Positions 15,526 through 22,915 of a DNA stretch of 64,000 nt are shown piece after piece. The notes beneath the pieces were generated by a model, which had not been told where the DNA came from, did no database searches, and saw only the letters and a list, made by a program, of their open reading frames with translations. Position 1 is the stretch's first letter; every line of letters starts with the position of its first letter. The position numbers were made by a program, and so were the translations under genes. Origin of the DNA: Nitrospira sp. ST-bin5 (GTDB lineage Bacteria; Nitrospirota; Nitrospiria; Nitrospirales; Nitrospiraceae); assembly GCA_002083555.1 (NCBI GenBank), contig MSXN01000013.1:255593-319592 (forward strand). Direction: 5' to 3'.

Positions 15526-16230
15526 ATGCCGCATGACGCAACACCCCAGCGACGTGCCGTCGTCCTCCTGAGCGGAGGGTTGGATTCGACGGTCACGGCA
15601 GCCGTGGCCAAGCAGGAGGGGTATGACCTCTTTTTGCTGACCATTGCCTATCGCCAACGGCACGCAATCGAGGTCGAACGAGCCAAGCAAGTCGCTGCAG
15701 CACTTTGCGTCAGCCATCATATCGTGGTGGACGTCGATCTTCGGGCTCTAGGAGGATCAGCGCTGACCGGAGATCTGGCCGTTCCGAAGGATCGCCAAGA
15801 TCAGGACCGGACACAGGGGATTCCGGTTACCTATGTCCCGGCCAGAAACCTGATCTTCTTATCGTTGGCGGCTGCTCATGCCGAAGTGGTTGGGGCATCG
15901 GCCATCTACTTCGGAGCGAACGTGCTGGACTACTCGGGCTATCCCGATTGCCGGCCGGAATTTATCCGGGCGTTCGAGCAGGTGGTGGCGGTTGGCACGA
16001 AGAGCGGTGTCGAGGGATCGCGTCTGGAAGTCTGCGCTCCATTGTTGACGCTGTCCAAGTCGGAGATCATTCAACTGGGCCTGAGACTCCAGGCCCCGCT
16101 CAAGCTGACGCATAGCTGCTATGATCCGATCGGATCGCTGGCCTGTGGCCGTTGTGATAGCTGTCTCATTCGCCGTCAGGGATTTGCTAGTGCGGGAGTT
16201 GAGGATCCGGTCGCATATGCGGTACGGTAG
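15526..16230 (+). CDS. queC: 7-cyano-7-deazaguanine synthase
   Basis: QueC converts 7-carboxy-7-deazaguanine to preQ0 using ATP and ammonia, for queuosine-type tRNA modification. The 234-residue protein shows the PP-loop motif VVLLSGGLDSTV near the start, the central FGANVLDYSGYPDCRPEFI, and the zinc-binding cluster HSCYDPIGSLACGRCDSCLIR near the end. The ATG at 15526 is the nearest to the PP-loop; another in-frame ATG at 15490 gives 12 more residues. Neither has a good ribosome-binding site. No other queuosine genes are adjacent. Confidence 0.95.
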   Translation: MPHDATPQRRAVVLLSGGLDSTVTAAVAKQEGYDLFLLTIAYRQRHAIEVERAKQVAAALCVSHHIVVDVDLRALGGSALTGDLAVPKDRQDQDRTQGIPVTYVPARNLIFLSLAAAHAEVVGASAIYFGANVLDYSGYPDCRPEFIRAFEQVVAVGTKSGVEGSRLEVCAPLLTLSKSEIIQLGLRLQAPLKLTHSCYDPIGSLACGRCDSCLIRRQGFASAGVEDPVAYAVR

Positions 16231-16253
16231 GTTCCAATAGAAAGCGAGCTATC

Positions 16254-16421
16254 ATGTCTCCCGAAGAATTTTTCATGTATCTGACTATCGGATTGATCGT
16301 CCTCGTGCCGGTCGGCGCGCGACTGTATCGCCGTATCACGTTGGCTAAAACCCAGGCGATGTTGCAGGAGCAATTTGGAAAGCCGTCGGCACCGCCCGAT
16401 CAATCGACGCCGAAGGGATAA
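16254..16421 (+). CDS. small single-pass membrane protein
   Basis: A 55-residue open frame begins with MSPEEFFMYLTIGLIVLVPV, giving one membrane segment (about 7-22) followed by a basic stretch (ARLYRRITLAK) and a polar tail. It is too short to assign. Support comes from a clean membrane-protein pattern, its position 23 bp after queC and eight bases before the cytochrome c start, and the same strand. The ribosome-binding site is weak. It may be translated with the cytochrome gene. Confidence 0.5.
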   Translation: MSPEEFFMYLTIGLIVLVPVGARLYRRITLAKTQAMLQEQFGKPSAPPDQSTPKG

Positions 16422-16428
16422 TCTCTCG

Positions 16429-16821
16429 ATGAAAATCTTACGATTGTCTGGTATCGCCGTCCTTTTATGTGTCGTAGGTGTGGCTCCGGCCTGCAGTCAA
16501 GGGGAGCCCGCACCGAAGGCCGTGGCAACCGGTGCGGTTCCTGCCGAACTGCAGACCGGCGAAGCCAAGTTTAAGGCCAACTGCTCAGCCTGCCATGGCG
16601 TCGGTGGAGTCGGGACAAGTCAGGGCCCCCCGCTGGTCCATAAAATTTATGAACCGAACCATCACGGCGATGCCGCGTTTCAGCGAGCGGCTGCGAACGG
16701 GGTGAAGGCTCACCACTGGGAATTCGGAAATATGCCCAAGATCGACGCGGCGACGCCCGAAGACGTTGATCAGATCATCAAGTATGTACGCTGGCTGCAG
16801 AAGCAGGCAGGTATTTTCTAG
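16429..16821 (+). CDS. exported class I-type cytochrome c
   Basis: The 130-residue protein has a hydrophobic leader with a Cys at position 22 (VAPACSQG), which may be a lipobox though it lacks the usual Leu at -3, and one haem-binding motif CSACHG (Cys52-His56). The Met of GNMPKIDAATPEDVDQII is the probable sixth ligand, and the C-terminal helix DQIIKYVRWLQKQAG is typical. It is a small periplasmic or lipid-anchored electron carrier. AAGGGA lies upstream of the ATG at 16429. Confidence 0.9.
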   Translation: MKILRLSGIAVLLCVVGVAPACSQGEPAPKAVATGAVPAELQTGEAKFKANCSACHGVGGVGTSQGPPLVHKIYEPNHHGDAAFQRAAANGVKAHHWEFGNMPKIDAATPEDVDQIIKYVRWLQKQAGIF

Positions 16822-16890
16822 CGGCCATCCCGGTATCTCTTCTCCCGTCGTCAGTTTTCCTCTTGTTGCTACGTGGTCTTTTCCCCTGGT

Positions 16891-16920
16891 TTGACAATCC
16901 ATCTAACCGCTTCGTAAGGT
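16891..16920 (+). promoter_or_regulatory. possible sigma-70 promoter of the SPFH lipoprotein gene
   Basis: TTGACA at 16891-16896 is followed 18 bp later by TAAGGT at 16915-16920, about 90 bp before the start of the SPFH gene. The -35 is a consensus match; the -10 is weak. No transcription data support it. Confidence 0.35.
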
Positions 16921-17011
16921 ATTGCCATGAGCTTGATTTGTGGCTGATAGGCGCCGGCTATTCAACCATCACCGTCTTGCGATGGAGACGGGGCTAACCG
17001 AGGAGGAGCGT

Positions 17012-17848
17012 ATGAGGAGAGACGCGAGGAGCCTGTGCGGAATCGTGTTGGCGTTCGGATTGATGGCGGTAGGGACTGGCTGTGTGGCCATCGAGGCGGG
17101 TCACGAGGGGGTGTTGGTCGAACAGCCGTTCTTCTTCGGCCATGGCGGTGTGGATCCGGTGCCCACCAAGACGGGCCGCGTGATCGTGGCGCCCACCACA
17201 AAGGTCGTCGATGTCGATATTCGTCCCATTCAGTACTCCGAGCATTTCGATATCATCTCGTCCGAAAACGCCCCGGTCTCCTTCGATGCGTTTCTGATCG
17301 CCAACGTCATCGAGGGGAAATCGCCGGAGCTGGTCAGTAAGTACGGGCCCAACTGGTATGCCAACAATGCCAAGGAAGCGTTCCGCACCTTTGTGCGTGA
17401 AGAAGTGCAGAAGTACCCGCTCTTCCAGCTGACAACCGATCCGACCACCAGGCAGAAGCTGCAGGATGCCATCGCCAAAGAAGTGCAAACCAAGCTGATC
17501 GAGAAGCAAGGCATTCCAGTCCGGCTGAATCGCGTGGTCGTCGGGAGCATTCTTCCGCCCAAAGGCGTGGTGGAGCAAACGACGCAGACCATCATTCAGG
17601 AACAGCGCAAGATTACGATGGTGGAATTTCAAAAAGCCGAAGAGTCCCGTGAGAAAGCCGAAAAGCAACGCGGCATCGCCGATCGCGCCTATCGTGAATC
17701 CCTCGGCCTGACCGCTCCGGAGTTTGTCGACCTGCGCCGCATCGAAGTGCAGAAAGAAATCGTACAGCACTCACCGGCGGCCTTGACTGTCATCATGGGC
17801 TTAGAGCGCGTCGGCATCAACATGCCTCCGCTGGCATCGGGCCAGTAA
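17012..17848 (+). CDS. SPFH/prohibitin-domain lipoprotein
   Basis: The 278-residue product has a basic start, hydrophobic segment and lipobox (AVGTGC), so it is membrane-anchored through lipid. The rest is an SPFH domain (about 30-200), with APTTKVVDVDIRPIQYSE and PVSFDAFLIANVIEG typical of prohibitin/stomatin-like proteins, followed by a coiled coil (EESREKAEKQRGIADRAYRES). Such proteins form large membrane-associated rings and scaffold proteases or other complexes; its partner is unknown. AGGAGGAG precedes the chosen ATG. A terminator hairpin follows about 50 bp after the stop. Confidence 0.85.
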   Translation: MRRDARSLCGIVLAFGLMAVGTGCVAIEAGHEGVLVEQPFFFGHGGVDPVPTKTGRVIVAPTTKVVDVDIRPIQYSEHFDIISSENAPVSFDAFLIANVIEGKSPELVSKYGPNWYANNAKEAFRTFVREEVQKYPLFQLTTDPTTRQKLQDAIAKEVQTKLIEKQGIPVRLNRVVVGSILPPKGVVEQTTQTIIQEQRKITMVEFQKAEESREKAEKQRGIADRAYRESLGLTAPEFVDLRRIEVQKEIVQHSPAALTVIMGLERVGINMPPLASGQ

Positions 17849-17893
17849 TCCTTCGGTTTTCACTCGGTAGGACGCGGGTTAGATCGACAGGCT

Positions 17894-17930
17894 AAGGGGC
17901 GCCTTCCGGAAGGACGGCGCCCCTTTGTAT
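17894..17930 (+). terminator. rho-independent terminator after the SPFH gene
   Basis: A 10-bp stem (AAGGGGCGCC paired with GGCGCCCCTT) with a 12-nt loop is followed by a short T-rich tract (TTTGTATTT). It lies about 50 bp beyond the SPFH stop codon. Confidence 0.75.
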
Positions 17931-18068
17931 TTGGGGGCGAAACTATTACGTGGCTGGAGAACCGCTGGAGGAACGCTTTGCAGAAGTTCAGGACAGAAAA
18001 AGATGGCCGTATTTGGAAAGGGCGCCATCGTGGATGGCGCATAAGGTCGTACCAGAGCCCGGTGCGTC

Positions 18069-18329
18069 CTAGCGGTAGACTTCCCGGCGATGTCCGATCT
18101 TCACGACCGTGATAATGCGGTGGTCGTCATCAACGGAGTACACGATTCGGTAGTCACCTTGGCGAACTCGATAGTGGCACTGACCTGATAGTTTTTCACT
18201 GCCTGAAGGGTGGGGATTCTGCGCAAGTCCTCGGATGCGATCAAGCACGCGGCGAAGATCGATTTTCGGAAGGGCGCGGAGCTCTCGCTCAGCAGACTTT
18301 TTGACGGCCAGACTATACGAGTCCGTCAC
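18069..18329 (-). CDS. RelE/ParE-family toxin
   Basis: An 86-residue basic protein with the RelE/ParE pattern: VKKSAERELRALPK near the start, LSGQCHYRVRQGDYRIVYSV in the centre and VVKIGHRREVYR at the end. RelE-type members cleave mRNA on the ribosome; the C-terminal Arg/His/Tyr set (GHRREVYR) fits that activity. It overlaps the 3' end of its antitoxin gene by 17 bp, as in many type II pairs. The pair sits at the edge of a region full of mobile-element remnants. Confidence 0.92.
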   Translation of the reverse strand: MTDSYSLAVKKSAERELRALPKIDLRRVLDRIRGLAQNPHPSGSEKLSGQCHYRVRQGDYRIVYSVDDDHRIITVVKIGHRREVYR

Positions 18330-18546
18330 GCTTGAGATCCTTTAAGACTTGCTCAAAGGAGCGAGTCGGTTCTTTGCTCCGCTTGTCAAACGCCTCGACA
18401 TCAACGGCATCTTCACGAAGGGCTTCAAGGACAGCGGCATTTACCAGCTCCGAGACGGAACGATCGGTGGTCGCGGATTTAACCTTCAGCGCGCGGTACA
18501 CCTTCGGTTGTAAATACACGGTCATGCGAGTCTCGCCAGCCATCAT
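18313..18546 (-). CDS. antitoxin, ribbon-helix-helix-like
   Basis: A 77-residue protein starts with a short strand TRMTVYLQPKVYRALK, then a helical pair containing DRSVSELVNAAVLEALRED. That is the pattern of ribbon-helix-helix (CopG/MetJ-type) DNA-binding domains. The C-terminal part (DKRSKEPTRSFEQVLKDLKRDG) is polar and likely wraps the toxin. AGGAGG lies just before tandem ATG codons at 18546 and 18543; the second has better spacing. It is the upstream gene of the pair and probably autoregulates it. Confidence 0.85.
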   Translation of the reverse strand: MMAGETRMTVYLQPKVYRALKVKSATTDRSVSELVNAAVLEALREDAVDVEAFDKRSKEPTRSFEQVLKDLKRDGLV

Positions 18547-18769
18547 ATTCCTCCTGAGTAGTATAAAGTCGCTAAAGCGTTTTGACAGTATAGCACAGCC
18601 AGGCCGGAGGCATGGGGAGAATTCTTGCCGGTGGATGGAGGTACATGCAGCATCTCGGTAAAGGCTCGGCAGTTTCGGGAATCGATCAGTCTGGGGGCGT
18701 GTGGAAAGGCGTCTCGTCCGGAGAGAATGCGGAGTTTGCCCATGCATCGCTTCAAAGCGGGTGGCGAAG

Positions 18770-19039
18770 ACTTCGGTCTGGTGCTGGTCGAGCGCACGGG
18801 CCTGGAGCGAATCCGTGCGATGCCCTCGTGTGGAAGCTGGACCGGTGGCACGCCCGCACCCATGGCTCGATTGGGTGAACGGGGCGATGGCGGAGATGGA
18901 CATCCAACGGATCCGACAGAGCGTGAATCGCGGCGCGCCGTTCGGTACGGACGCATGGACGGCGGTGACGGCGGAGCGGTTGGGGTTGGATGCGAGCCTC
19001 CGCCCCATCGGCCGCCCGCAGAAACTGGTGGAAATGTAG
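18770..19039 (+). pseudogene. C-terminal remnant of a REP-associated (Y1) transposase
   Basis: The reading frame ending at 19039 contains WSSARAW, then GPVARPHPWLDWVN, IRQSVNRGAPFGTDAW and LGLDASLRPIGRPQK. These match the C-terminal third of the intact REP-associated transposase at 19998. The catalytic HUH and Tyr region is absent, and the upstream sequence is scrambled between frames. It ends directly against a REP-like repeat, consistent with a decayed copy of the same element family. Confidence 0.7.
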
Positions 19040-19063
19040 AATGTCCCCGTTCCTTTTCCCAAA
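19034..19063 (+). repeat. REP-like end repeat of the Y1 transposase family
   Basis: The motif AAATGTAGAATGTCCCCGTT followed by a pyrimidine run occurs here, again in the same orientation at 22914-22946 and inverted at 19937-19967. All copies flank REP-associated transposase genes or fragments, so they are probably the ends recognised by that enzyme. Confidence 0.65.
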
Positions 19064-19090
19064 GTCATCCGCCAAACAGGCCGGTCCGTT

Positions 19091-19149
19091 CGGCTCTTGT
19101 CATAGGGCCGAATTCGCCGATTGACAGGGAACCTGTCAATCGCTAGGGT
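19091..19149 (+). promoter_or_regulatory. shared operator/promoter block, copy 1
   Basis: An inverted repeat CGGCTCT (19091-19097), six bases, AGGGCCG (19104-19110) is followed by TTGACA (19121-19126), a 17-bp spacer and TAGGGT (19144-19149). The same block with the same spacing lies upstream of the two paralogous genes at 20778 and 23295. It reads as a sigma-70-type promoter with an upstream dyad that could bind a regulator. Confidence 0.7.
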
Positions 19150-19258
19150 CTCGCCTCATTAGTTAGGAACAAACACAAATACTGCTATTTGAGACTTTTA
19201 AAGTGAACGTGGTGCAAGGCACGTATGGCGAGCTCTAAGTAAGGAGGACCATCAGAAC

Positions 19259-19582
19259 ATGAGCGAGCAGAAGGACAAGGCCATTGCATTGAATGTAAGA
19301 CTGAAGCCCAGTGAGTCGAGTGCCCATCCCCTGGCGACGAACTATACCAACGTGGGCGTAGCGCAGGGCATTGCCTATGTGGACTTCGGCTTCATTGAGC
19401 CCGCGCTCCTCGGGGCCATCGCGAAGACGGCGAAGAATGGACAGCCGGCGCCAAAAGGATTGGAAGGGCATCTCATCACCCGCGTCGCCATGGGCGTGGA
19501 TGTGCTGGCGCGGCTGCATCAGCAAATTCAGCAAGTGCTGGTCGGGATGCGCGATGCGCGGCAGGGGAAGGTCAAAGAGTAG
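19259..19582 (+). CDS. small DUF3467-like protein, paralogue 1 of 3
   Basis: A 107-residue soluble protein, nearly identical to the products of 20778-21101 and 23295-23612. Shared core: LNVRLKPSES, then HPLATNYTNVGVAQGIAYVD, and further RVAMGVDVLARLHQQIQQVL. The pattern NYTNVGVAQ...DFG...VAMGVDVLARL resembles DUF3467, a small family of unknown function; this is my reading, not a search result. AAGGAGG lies upstream of the ATG. It is preceded by the shared operator/promoter block and followed 40 bp later by an exported protein gene, like the other copies. Confidence 0.8.
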   Translation: MSEQKDKAIALNVRLKPSESSAHPLATNYTNVGVAQGIAYVDFGFIEPALLGAIAKTAKNGQPAPKGLEGHLITRVAMGVDVLARLHQQIQQVLVGMRDARQGKVKE

Positions 19583-19622
19583 GGGAACGGGATTTGAGTC
19601 AAACTGTCAGGCGGAGGTCGTC

Positions 19623-19976
19623 ATGAAGGCAAGATACTTTGGACTCGCACTCGTTGCCCTGCTGCTAGCGAGCAGTGTCGCCTGGGCGGGGCAAGAGGCA
19701 TACAGGCTCATGATGAGTAAGGATAAAGAGCTATGTGAGAGCGTCCTCGAACTGTTCAATGCAGATATGAAGAAGTATCTCAAAATCCGATATCAAGAGC
19801 ATGAGATGTTCGCCCGTATGGGATGGCAGCCAGTGAAGCTGGAATGGGAGAAAAATCTGGTGCCCCGCTGTTCCGTTCTTCAACGCGCCATTTTTGATGT
19901 TACGAAGAAAAACGGGGAAGAAAAACGGGGACATGGGAAGAAAAACGGGGACATTCTACATTTCTTGGCAGCCTGA
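19623..19976 (+). CDS. exported protein of unknown function, C-terminus replaced by REP repeat sequence
   Basis: The product starts with a signal peptide (FGLALVALLLASSVAWAGQ) and contains KDKELCESVLELFN, with two cysteines in the mature part. It seems distantly related to the exported protein at 21120, which has GQELCEVCRQNL at the same place. From about residue 94 the frame runs into the tandem GAAGAAAAACGGGG repeats of the neighbouring transposase element, so the last 20-odd residues (KKNGEEKRGHGKKNGD) are repeat-encoded and probably not original. GGAGG precedes the start. Function unknown. Confidence 0.6.
   Translation: MKARYFGLALVALLLASSVAWAGQEAYRLMMSKDKELCESVLELFNADMKKYLKIRYQEHEMFARMGWQPVKLEWEKNLVPRCSVLQRAIFDVTKKNGEEKRGHGKKNGDILHFLAA
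19904..19967 (-). repeat. tandem REP-like repeats upstream of the Y1 transposase
   Basis: Three copies of GAAGAAAAACGGGG (starting at 19904, 19917 and 19937); the last continues into GACATTCTACATTT, which is the inverse of the repeats at 19034 and 22914. The block lies 30 bp before the transposase gene and forms the 3' end of the preceding reading frame. Confidence 0.7.
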
Positions 19977-19997
19977 CGAGTTAGCGAGGGTGTGAGT

Positions 19998-20594
19998 ATG
20001 CCACGTACAGCGCGCGCCTCAGTCGGCGACTACTGCTACCACATCATCAATCGCGGCAATGGTCGTGCTGAAGTCTTTTATGAGGACGGAGACCATCAGG
20101 CGTTCAGCGGTTTGTTGCGGCAGGCCTGTGAGCGAATGCCCATGCGACTCCTGGCGTATTGTCTCATGCCGAATCATTTCCATCTCGCGCTCTGGCCGCA
20201 TCACGATGGGGACTTGAGTCGGTGGATGCACTGGCTGTTGACTGCACACGTCCGTCGCTACCATCGGTGGCATGACTCCAGTGGGCATCTGTGGCAGGGT
20301 CGATTCAAAGCTTTTCCCATCGAGCAAGACGAACATCTTCTGACTGTGCTGCGCTACATCGAACGCAATCCTGTGCGCGCTGGGTTCGTGGCTCAGGCTG
20401 AAGCGTGGCGCTGGTCGAGTGCCTATTCGTGGATAGGGCCGACGGAGGAATCCCTGGTGCAGGTGGGTCTGGTGCCGCGCCCCACCCCATGGTTGTCGTG
20501 GGTGAATGAGGACGCTGTCGATTCGTCTCTGGAGCAGATTCGCCAGTGCGTGAATCGGGGCATTCCCTTCGGGTTCTTCGGATGCGTTGTCTGA
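19998..20594 (+). CDS. REP-associated tyrosine (Y1) transposase, C-terminally shortened
   Basis: The 198-residue protein belongs to the Y1/HUH superfamily of REP-associated transposases: HIINRGNGRAEVF near the start, the HUH metal site in CLMPNHFHLALWP, the region VRRYHRWHDSSGHLWQGRF, and the Y/ERNPVRAG segment. Members mobilise short REP palindromes by single-strand cleavage. Related fragments nearby continue about 35 residues further (LGLEASLHPLGRPRK), whereas this copy ends at PFGFFGCVV, so a 3' frameshift or truncation is likely. GAGGG precedes the ATG. Repeat blocks flank its 5' side. Confidence 0.88.
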   Translation: MPRTARASVGDYCYHIINRGNGRAEVFYEDGDHQAFSGLLRQACERMPMRLLAYCLMPNHFHLALWPHHDGDLSRWMHWLLTAHVRRYHRWHDSSGHLWQGRFKAFPIEQDEHLLTVLRYIERNPVRAGFVAQAEAWRWSSAYSWIGPTEESLVQVGLVPRPTPWLSWVNEDAVDSSLEQIRQCVNRGIPFGFFGCVV

Positions 20595-20621
20595 GCTTGC
20601 GCAAATTAACATAGAGCGTTT

Positions 20622-20680
20622 CGGCTCTATCGATAGAGCCGTTTTCGCTGATTGACAGGGGAGCATGTAATCAGTAGGGT
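20622..20680 (+). promoter_or_regulatory. shared operator/promoter block, copy 2
   Basis: Perfect inverted repeat CGGCTCT (20622-20628), six bases, AGAGCCG (20635-20641), then TTGACA (20652-20657), a 17-bp spacer and TAGGGT (20675-20680). Downstream the leader again contains TTAGTTAGGA. It drives the second paralogue, whose start is about 98 bp beyond the -10. Confidence 0.72.
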
Positions 20681-20777
20681 GCTGCCCACTTAGTTAGGAG
20701 TGAGTACAAATGGCTCTGGTTCAGGATTGCGGAAGTGCAAGCTGCGTTACAGTGCGTTGAGCAAGGAGTTTCAGAAT

Positions 20778-21101
20778 ATGAGTGAATCAAAAGACAAGAC
20801 CATTCCGTTGAACGTGAGATTGAAGCCGAGTGAGTCGAGTGCGCATCCACTTGCGACGAACTATACCAATGTCGGCGTGGCGCAGGGGATTGCGTATGTG
20901 GATTTCGGGTTCATCGAACCCGCGCTGCTTGGGGCGATTGCCAAGACGGCGAAGGATGGCCAGGCCGCGCCGAAAGGATTAGAAGGCCATCTCGTCAGCC
21001 GTGTGGCAATGGGTGTGGACGTGCTGGCGCGGCTGCATCAGCAGATTCAGCAGGTGCTGGTGGGTATGCGGGATGCCAGACAGCCGAAGACGAGAAGCTA
21101 A
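20778..21101 (+). CDS. small DUF3467-like protein, paralogue 2 of 3
   Basis: A 107-residue product that differs from paralogue 1 at only a few positions before the C-terminal tail (for example TIPLNVRL for AIALNVRL). AAGGAG lies nine bases before the ATG at 20778. An upstream extension in frame has no counterpart in the other copies and overlaps the leader. The exported protein gene 21120 follows 18 bp later. Conservation across three copies, while flanking genes decay, suggests selection for the small protein itself. Confidence 0.82.
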   Translation: MSESKDKTIPLNVRLKPSESSAHPLATNYTNVGVAQGIAYVDFGFIEPALLGAIAKTAKDGQAAPKGLEGHLVSRVAMGVDVLARLHQQIQQVLVGMRDARQPKTRS

Positions 21102-21119
21102 GACGGAGGAGACGAGATC

Positions 21120-21413
21120 ATGATAAGCAGGGGAGAAGTAGGTCTATCATATGGTGCTCTTTGTATTGCTGTGCTACTAGGGATTTTGATCGTAGGTGTA
21201 GCGAGAGCTGGTGAATATGAGATCGTCGACGGAAAAGGACAAGAGTTGTGTGAGGTTTGTCGGCAGAACCTTGTCCAAATGACGGAACACCCGGCCTGTG
21301 AGCGGACTTATAGCTCGACTCTTGGCTTGAGTGCTCCTGAATGGAAGCCGTTTGATGTGCAGGGAAACTTGGGTGCGATGAAACAGGTGATGGCCTGCTG
21401 CCGGTTTGATTGA
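21120..21413 (+). CDS. exported cysteine-containing protein, probably truncated by the IS3 element
   Basis: A 97-residue frame with an N-terminal hydrophobic leader (ALCIAVLLGILIVGVARAGE), then GQELCEVCRQNLVQMTEHPAC and a later APEWKPFDVQ; it has six cysteines in the mature part. Its stop codon (21411-21413) lies in the left inverted repeat of the IS3-family element, so the original C-terminus was probably lost. It seems related to the exported protein after paralogue 1. I do not recognise a named family or function. Confidence 0.6.
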   Translation: MISRGEVGLSYGALCIAVLLGILIVGVARAGEYEIVDGKGQELCEVCRQNLVQMTEHPACERTYSSTLGLSAPEWKPFDVQGNLGAMKQVMACCRFD

Positions 21414-21420
21414 CACCACC

Positions 21421-22452
21421 CTACGCTAATTCGGCCTGCCGTTCGAACTCCATCGGACTGAGATACCCCAACGTGGAGTGCCGCCGCCGGGGATTGTAAA
21501 AGCGCTCGATGTAATCGAACACGTCGGCTTTCGCCTGGTCTCGCGTGTGGTACAGCGTACGCGCGGTGCGCTCGGTCTTCAGCGAGGAGAAGAAGCTTTC
21601 CATCGCGGCGTTGTCCCAGCAGTTGCCGGAGCGGCTCATACTACAAGCCAGGCCCTGGTCCGCCAGGAGCCGTTGGAACGGCTCACTGGTGTACTGGCTG
21701 CCTCGATCCGAGTGATGCAACACGGCCTCGGGCTTGCCTCGCCGCCAGATGGCCATGACCAACGCATCGGTGACCAATTGTGCCGTCATCGTCGCCTGCA
21801 TCGACCAGCCCACCACCCGTCGGGAGAAGAGATCGACGACGGCGGCGACGTAGAGCCACCCTTCGGCCGTCCAGAGATACGTGAAGTCGGCCACCCATTT
21901 GCGGTTCGGGGCCGGGGCGTCAAACTGGCGATTGAGCACATTCGGCGAAACCGCGCCCGGCGACTGCGGGCCGGCATCGGCGGGTACCCGCCGTCGTCTG
22001 GGCCGCGCCCGCAAGGCCTGTTGCCGCATCAGTCGCTCGATCCGATGCAGGCCGCACACCTCACCCTCGGCCAGGAGGTCGTGCCACACGCGTCTCGCGC
22101 CGTAGGTCCGGTCACTCTGCAGGAAACTCGTCCGGACCTTGGCGCCCAACACCTCGTCGCGACGAGCGCGCTGGCTGCGTGGCCGCGTCAGCCACGCATA
22201 GAACCCACCCCGCGAGACACCGAGCGCCTCGCATAACCACGCCGTCGGCCAGCTCCCCCGGTGCTTCACGATGAACCCGCACTTCACAGCGACTCCTTCG
22301 CGAAGTAGGCCGCGGCTTTTTTTAGAATGTCCCGCTCGGCCTTGAGCTTGGCCACCTCGCGTCGGAGGCGTTCGATCTCCAACTGATCCGGTTTCATCTG
22401 CCCCTGACCGGGGAAGGCCTGCTGCGAATCGGCCGCACACTCCTGTACCCAT
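21421..22452 (-). CDS. IS3-family transposase OrfB (DDE integrase core)
   Basis: The catalytic frame has the helix-turn-helix-like YGARRVWHDLL region and the DDE triad of the retroviral-type integrase core: Asp in KWVADFTYLWT, Asp in LHHSDRGSQYTS, and Glu in AMESFFSSLKTE with the conserved Lys seven residues later. It ends with YNPRRRHSTLGYLSPMEFE. The frame is open upstream to 22452, overlapping OrfA, and the first part there is not protein-like. Expression as an OrfAB fusion by -1 frameshifting at an A7G run (22314-22321) is expected. All catalytic residues are present, so it may be active. Confidence 0.93.
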   Translation of the reverse strand: MGTGVCGRFAAGLPRSGADETGSVGDRTPPTRGGQAQGRAGHSKKSRGLLREGVAVKCGFIVKHRGSWPTAWLCEALGVSRGGFYAWLTRPRSQRARRDEVLGAKVRTSFLQSDRTYGARRVWHDLLAEGEVCGLHRIERLMRQQALRARPRRRRVPADAGPQSPGAVSPNVLNRQFDAPAPNRKWVADFTYLWTAEGWLYVAAVVDLFSRRVVGWSMQATMTAQLVTDALVMAIWRRGKPEAVLHHSDRGSQYTSEPFQRLLADQGLACSMSRSGNCWDNAAMESFFSSLKTERTARTLYHTRDQAKADVFDYIERFYNPRRRHSTLGYLSPMEFERQAELA

Positions 22453-22574
22453 CGGCGTAACACGGTGCCATGCACGCCCAAATCCCGCGCGGCTTGTGCC
22501 ACCGTCACGCCCCGGTCTCGAACCAGTTTCACCGCCTCCAGCTTAAACTCTCGCGTAAACTTCCGTCGCTCCAT
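22284..22574 (-). CDS. IS3-family transposase OrfA (helix-turn-helix)
   Basis: A 96-residue protein with the IS3 OrfA layout: RRKFTREFKLEAVKLVRD, a helix-turn-helix (VTVAQAARDLGVHGTVLRRW) and a leucine-zipper-like helix (LEIERLRREVAKLKAERDI) ending LKKAAAYFAKES. It binds the element ends. On the coding strand the run CTAAAAAAAGCC near its end is a typical -1 slippery site that would fuse it to OrfB. Confidence 0.93.
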   Translation of the reverse strand: MERRKFTREFKLEAVKLVRDRGVTVAQAARDLGVHGTVLRRWVQECAADSQQAFPGQGQMKPDQLEIERLRREVAKLKAERDILKKAAAYFAKESL

Positions 22575-22616
22575 GCCTTACCTCCGGTTTCATTCATACA
22601 CCTAACTCGGTGTCTT

Positions 22617-22915
22617 TGAAACCGGCAGCAGCCCAGGTGGCCCGAGCCGAAGACTGGCGATGGTCGAGCGCACGGGCCTGGTGCGAGGGGACTAGCGCTG
22701 CCGCGTTGCAGGTGGGGCCTGTGCCCAGACCGGAGCCGTGGCTCGCATGGGTCAATGACGATGTGGCCGATTCTCAGATTGAGCAGATTCGTACAAGTGT
22801 GAACCGGGGCACTCCGTACGGTTCGCTTGGATGGGTCGAACGTGTGGCCAGGAAGTTGGGACTTGAAGCGAGCCTGCATCCACTCGGACGGCCACGGAAA
22901 TTGGAGATGGTATGA
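22617..22915 (+). pseudogene. C-terminal fragment of a REP-associated (Y1) transposase
   Basis: The frame reads ARAEDWRWSSARAW, GPVPRPEPWLAWVNDD, IRTSVNRGTPYGSLGW and LGLEASLHPLGRPRK, matching the last 100 residues of REP-associated transposases. The catalytic N-terminal part is missing; the sequence begins right at the IS3 right end. It therefore looks like a gene cut by the insertion. It is followed directly by a REP-like repeat in the same orientation as the one at 19034. Confidence 0.75.

Larger units (their letters stand above)
21400..22626 (-). mobile_element. IS3-family insertion sequence
   Basis: Two overlapping transposase frames are bounded by related ends: GCCGGTTTGATTGACACC at 21400-21417, and at 22609-22626 its inverse with four central mismatches (GGTGTC...AAACCGGC). 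The inner TGACACC/GGTGTC pair may be the true tips, giving about 1.2 kb, normal for IS3. I find no clear target duplication. The left flank is an exported protein gene and the right flank a transposase fragment, so the insertion was probably accompanied by a deletion or rearrangement. Confidence 0.8.

Noticed and set aside
18547..19068. Long minus-strand extension of the antitoxin reading frame
   Set aside because: It reads antisense through a transposase remnant; the antitoxin has its own AGGAGG and ATG at 18546.
19904..19950. Tandem GAAGAAAAACGGGG units considered as a CRISPR-like array
   Set aside because: Units are only 14 bp, almost without spacers, and match the REP-type ends of the neighbouring transposase.
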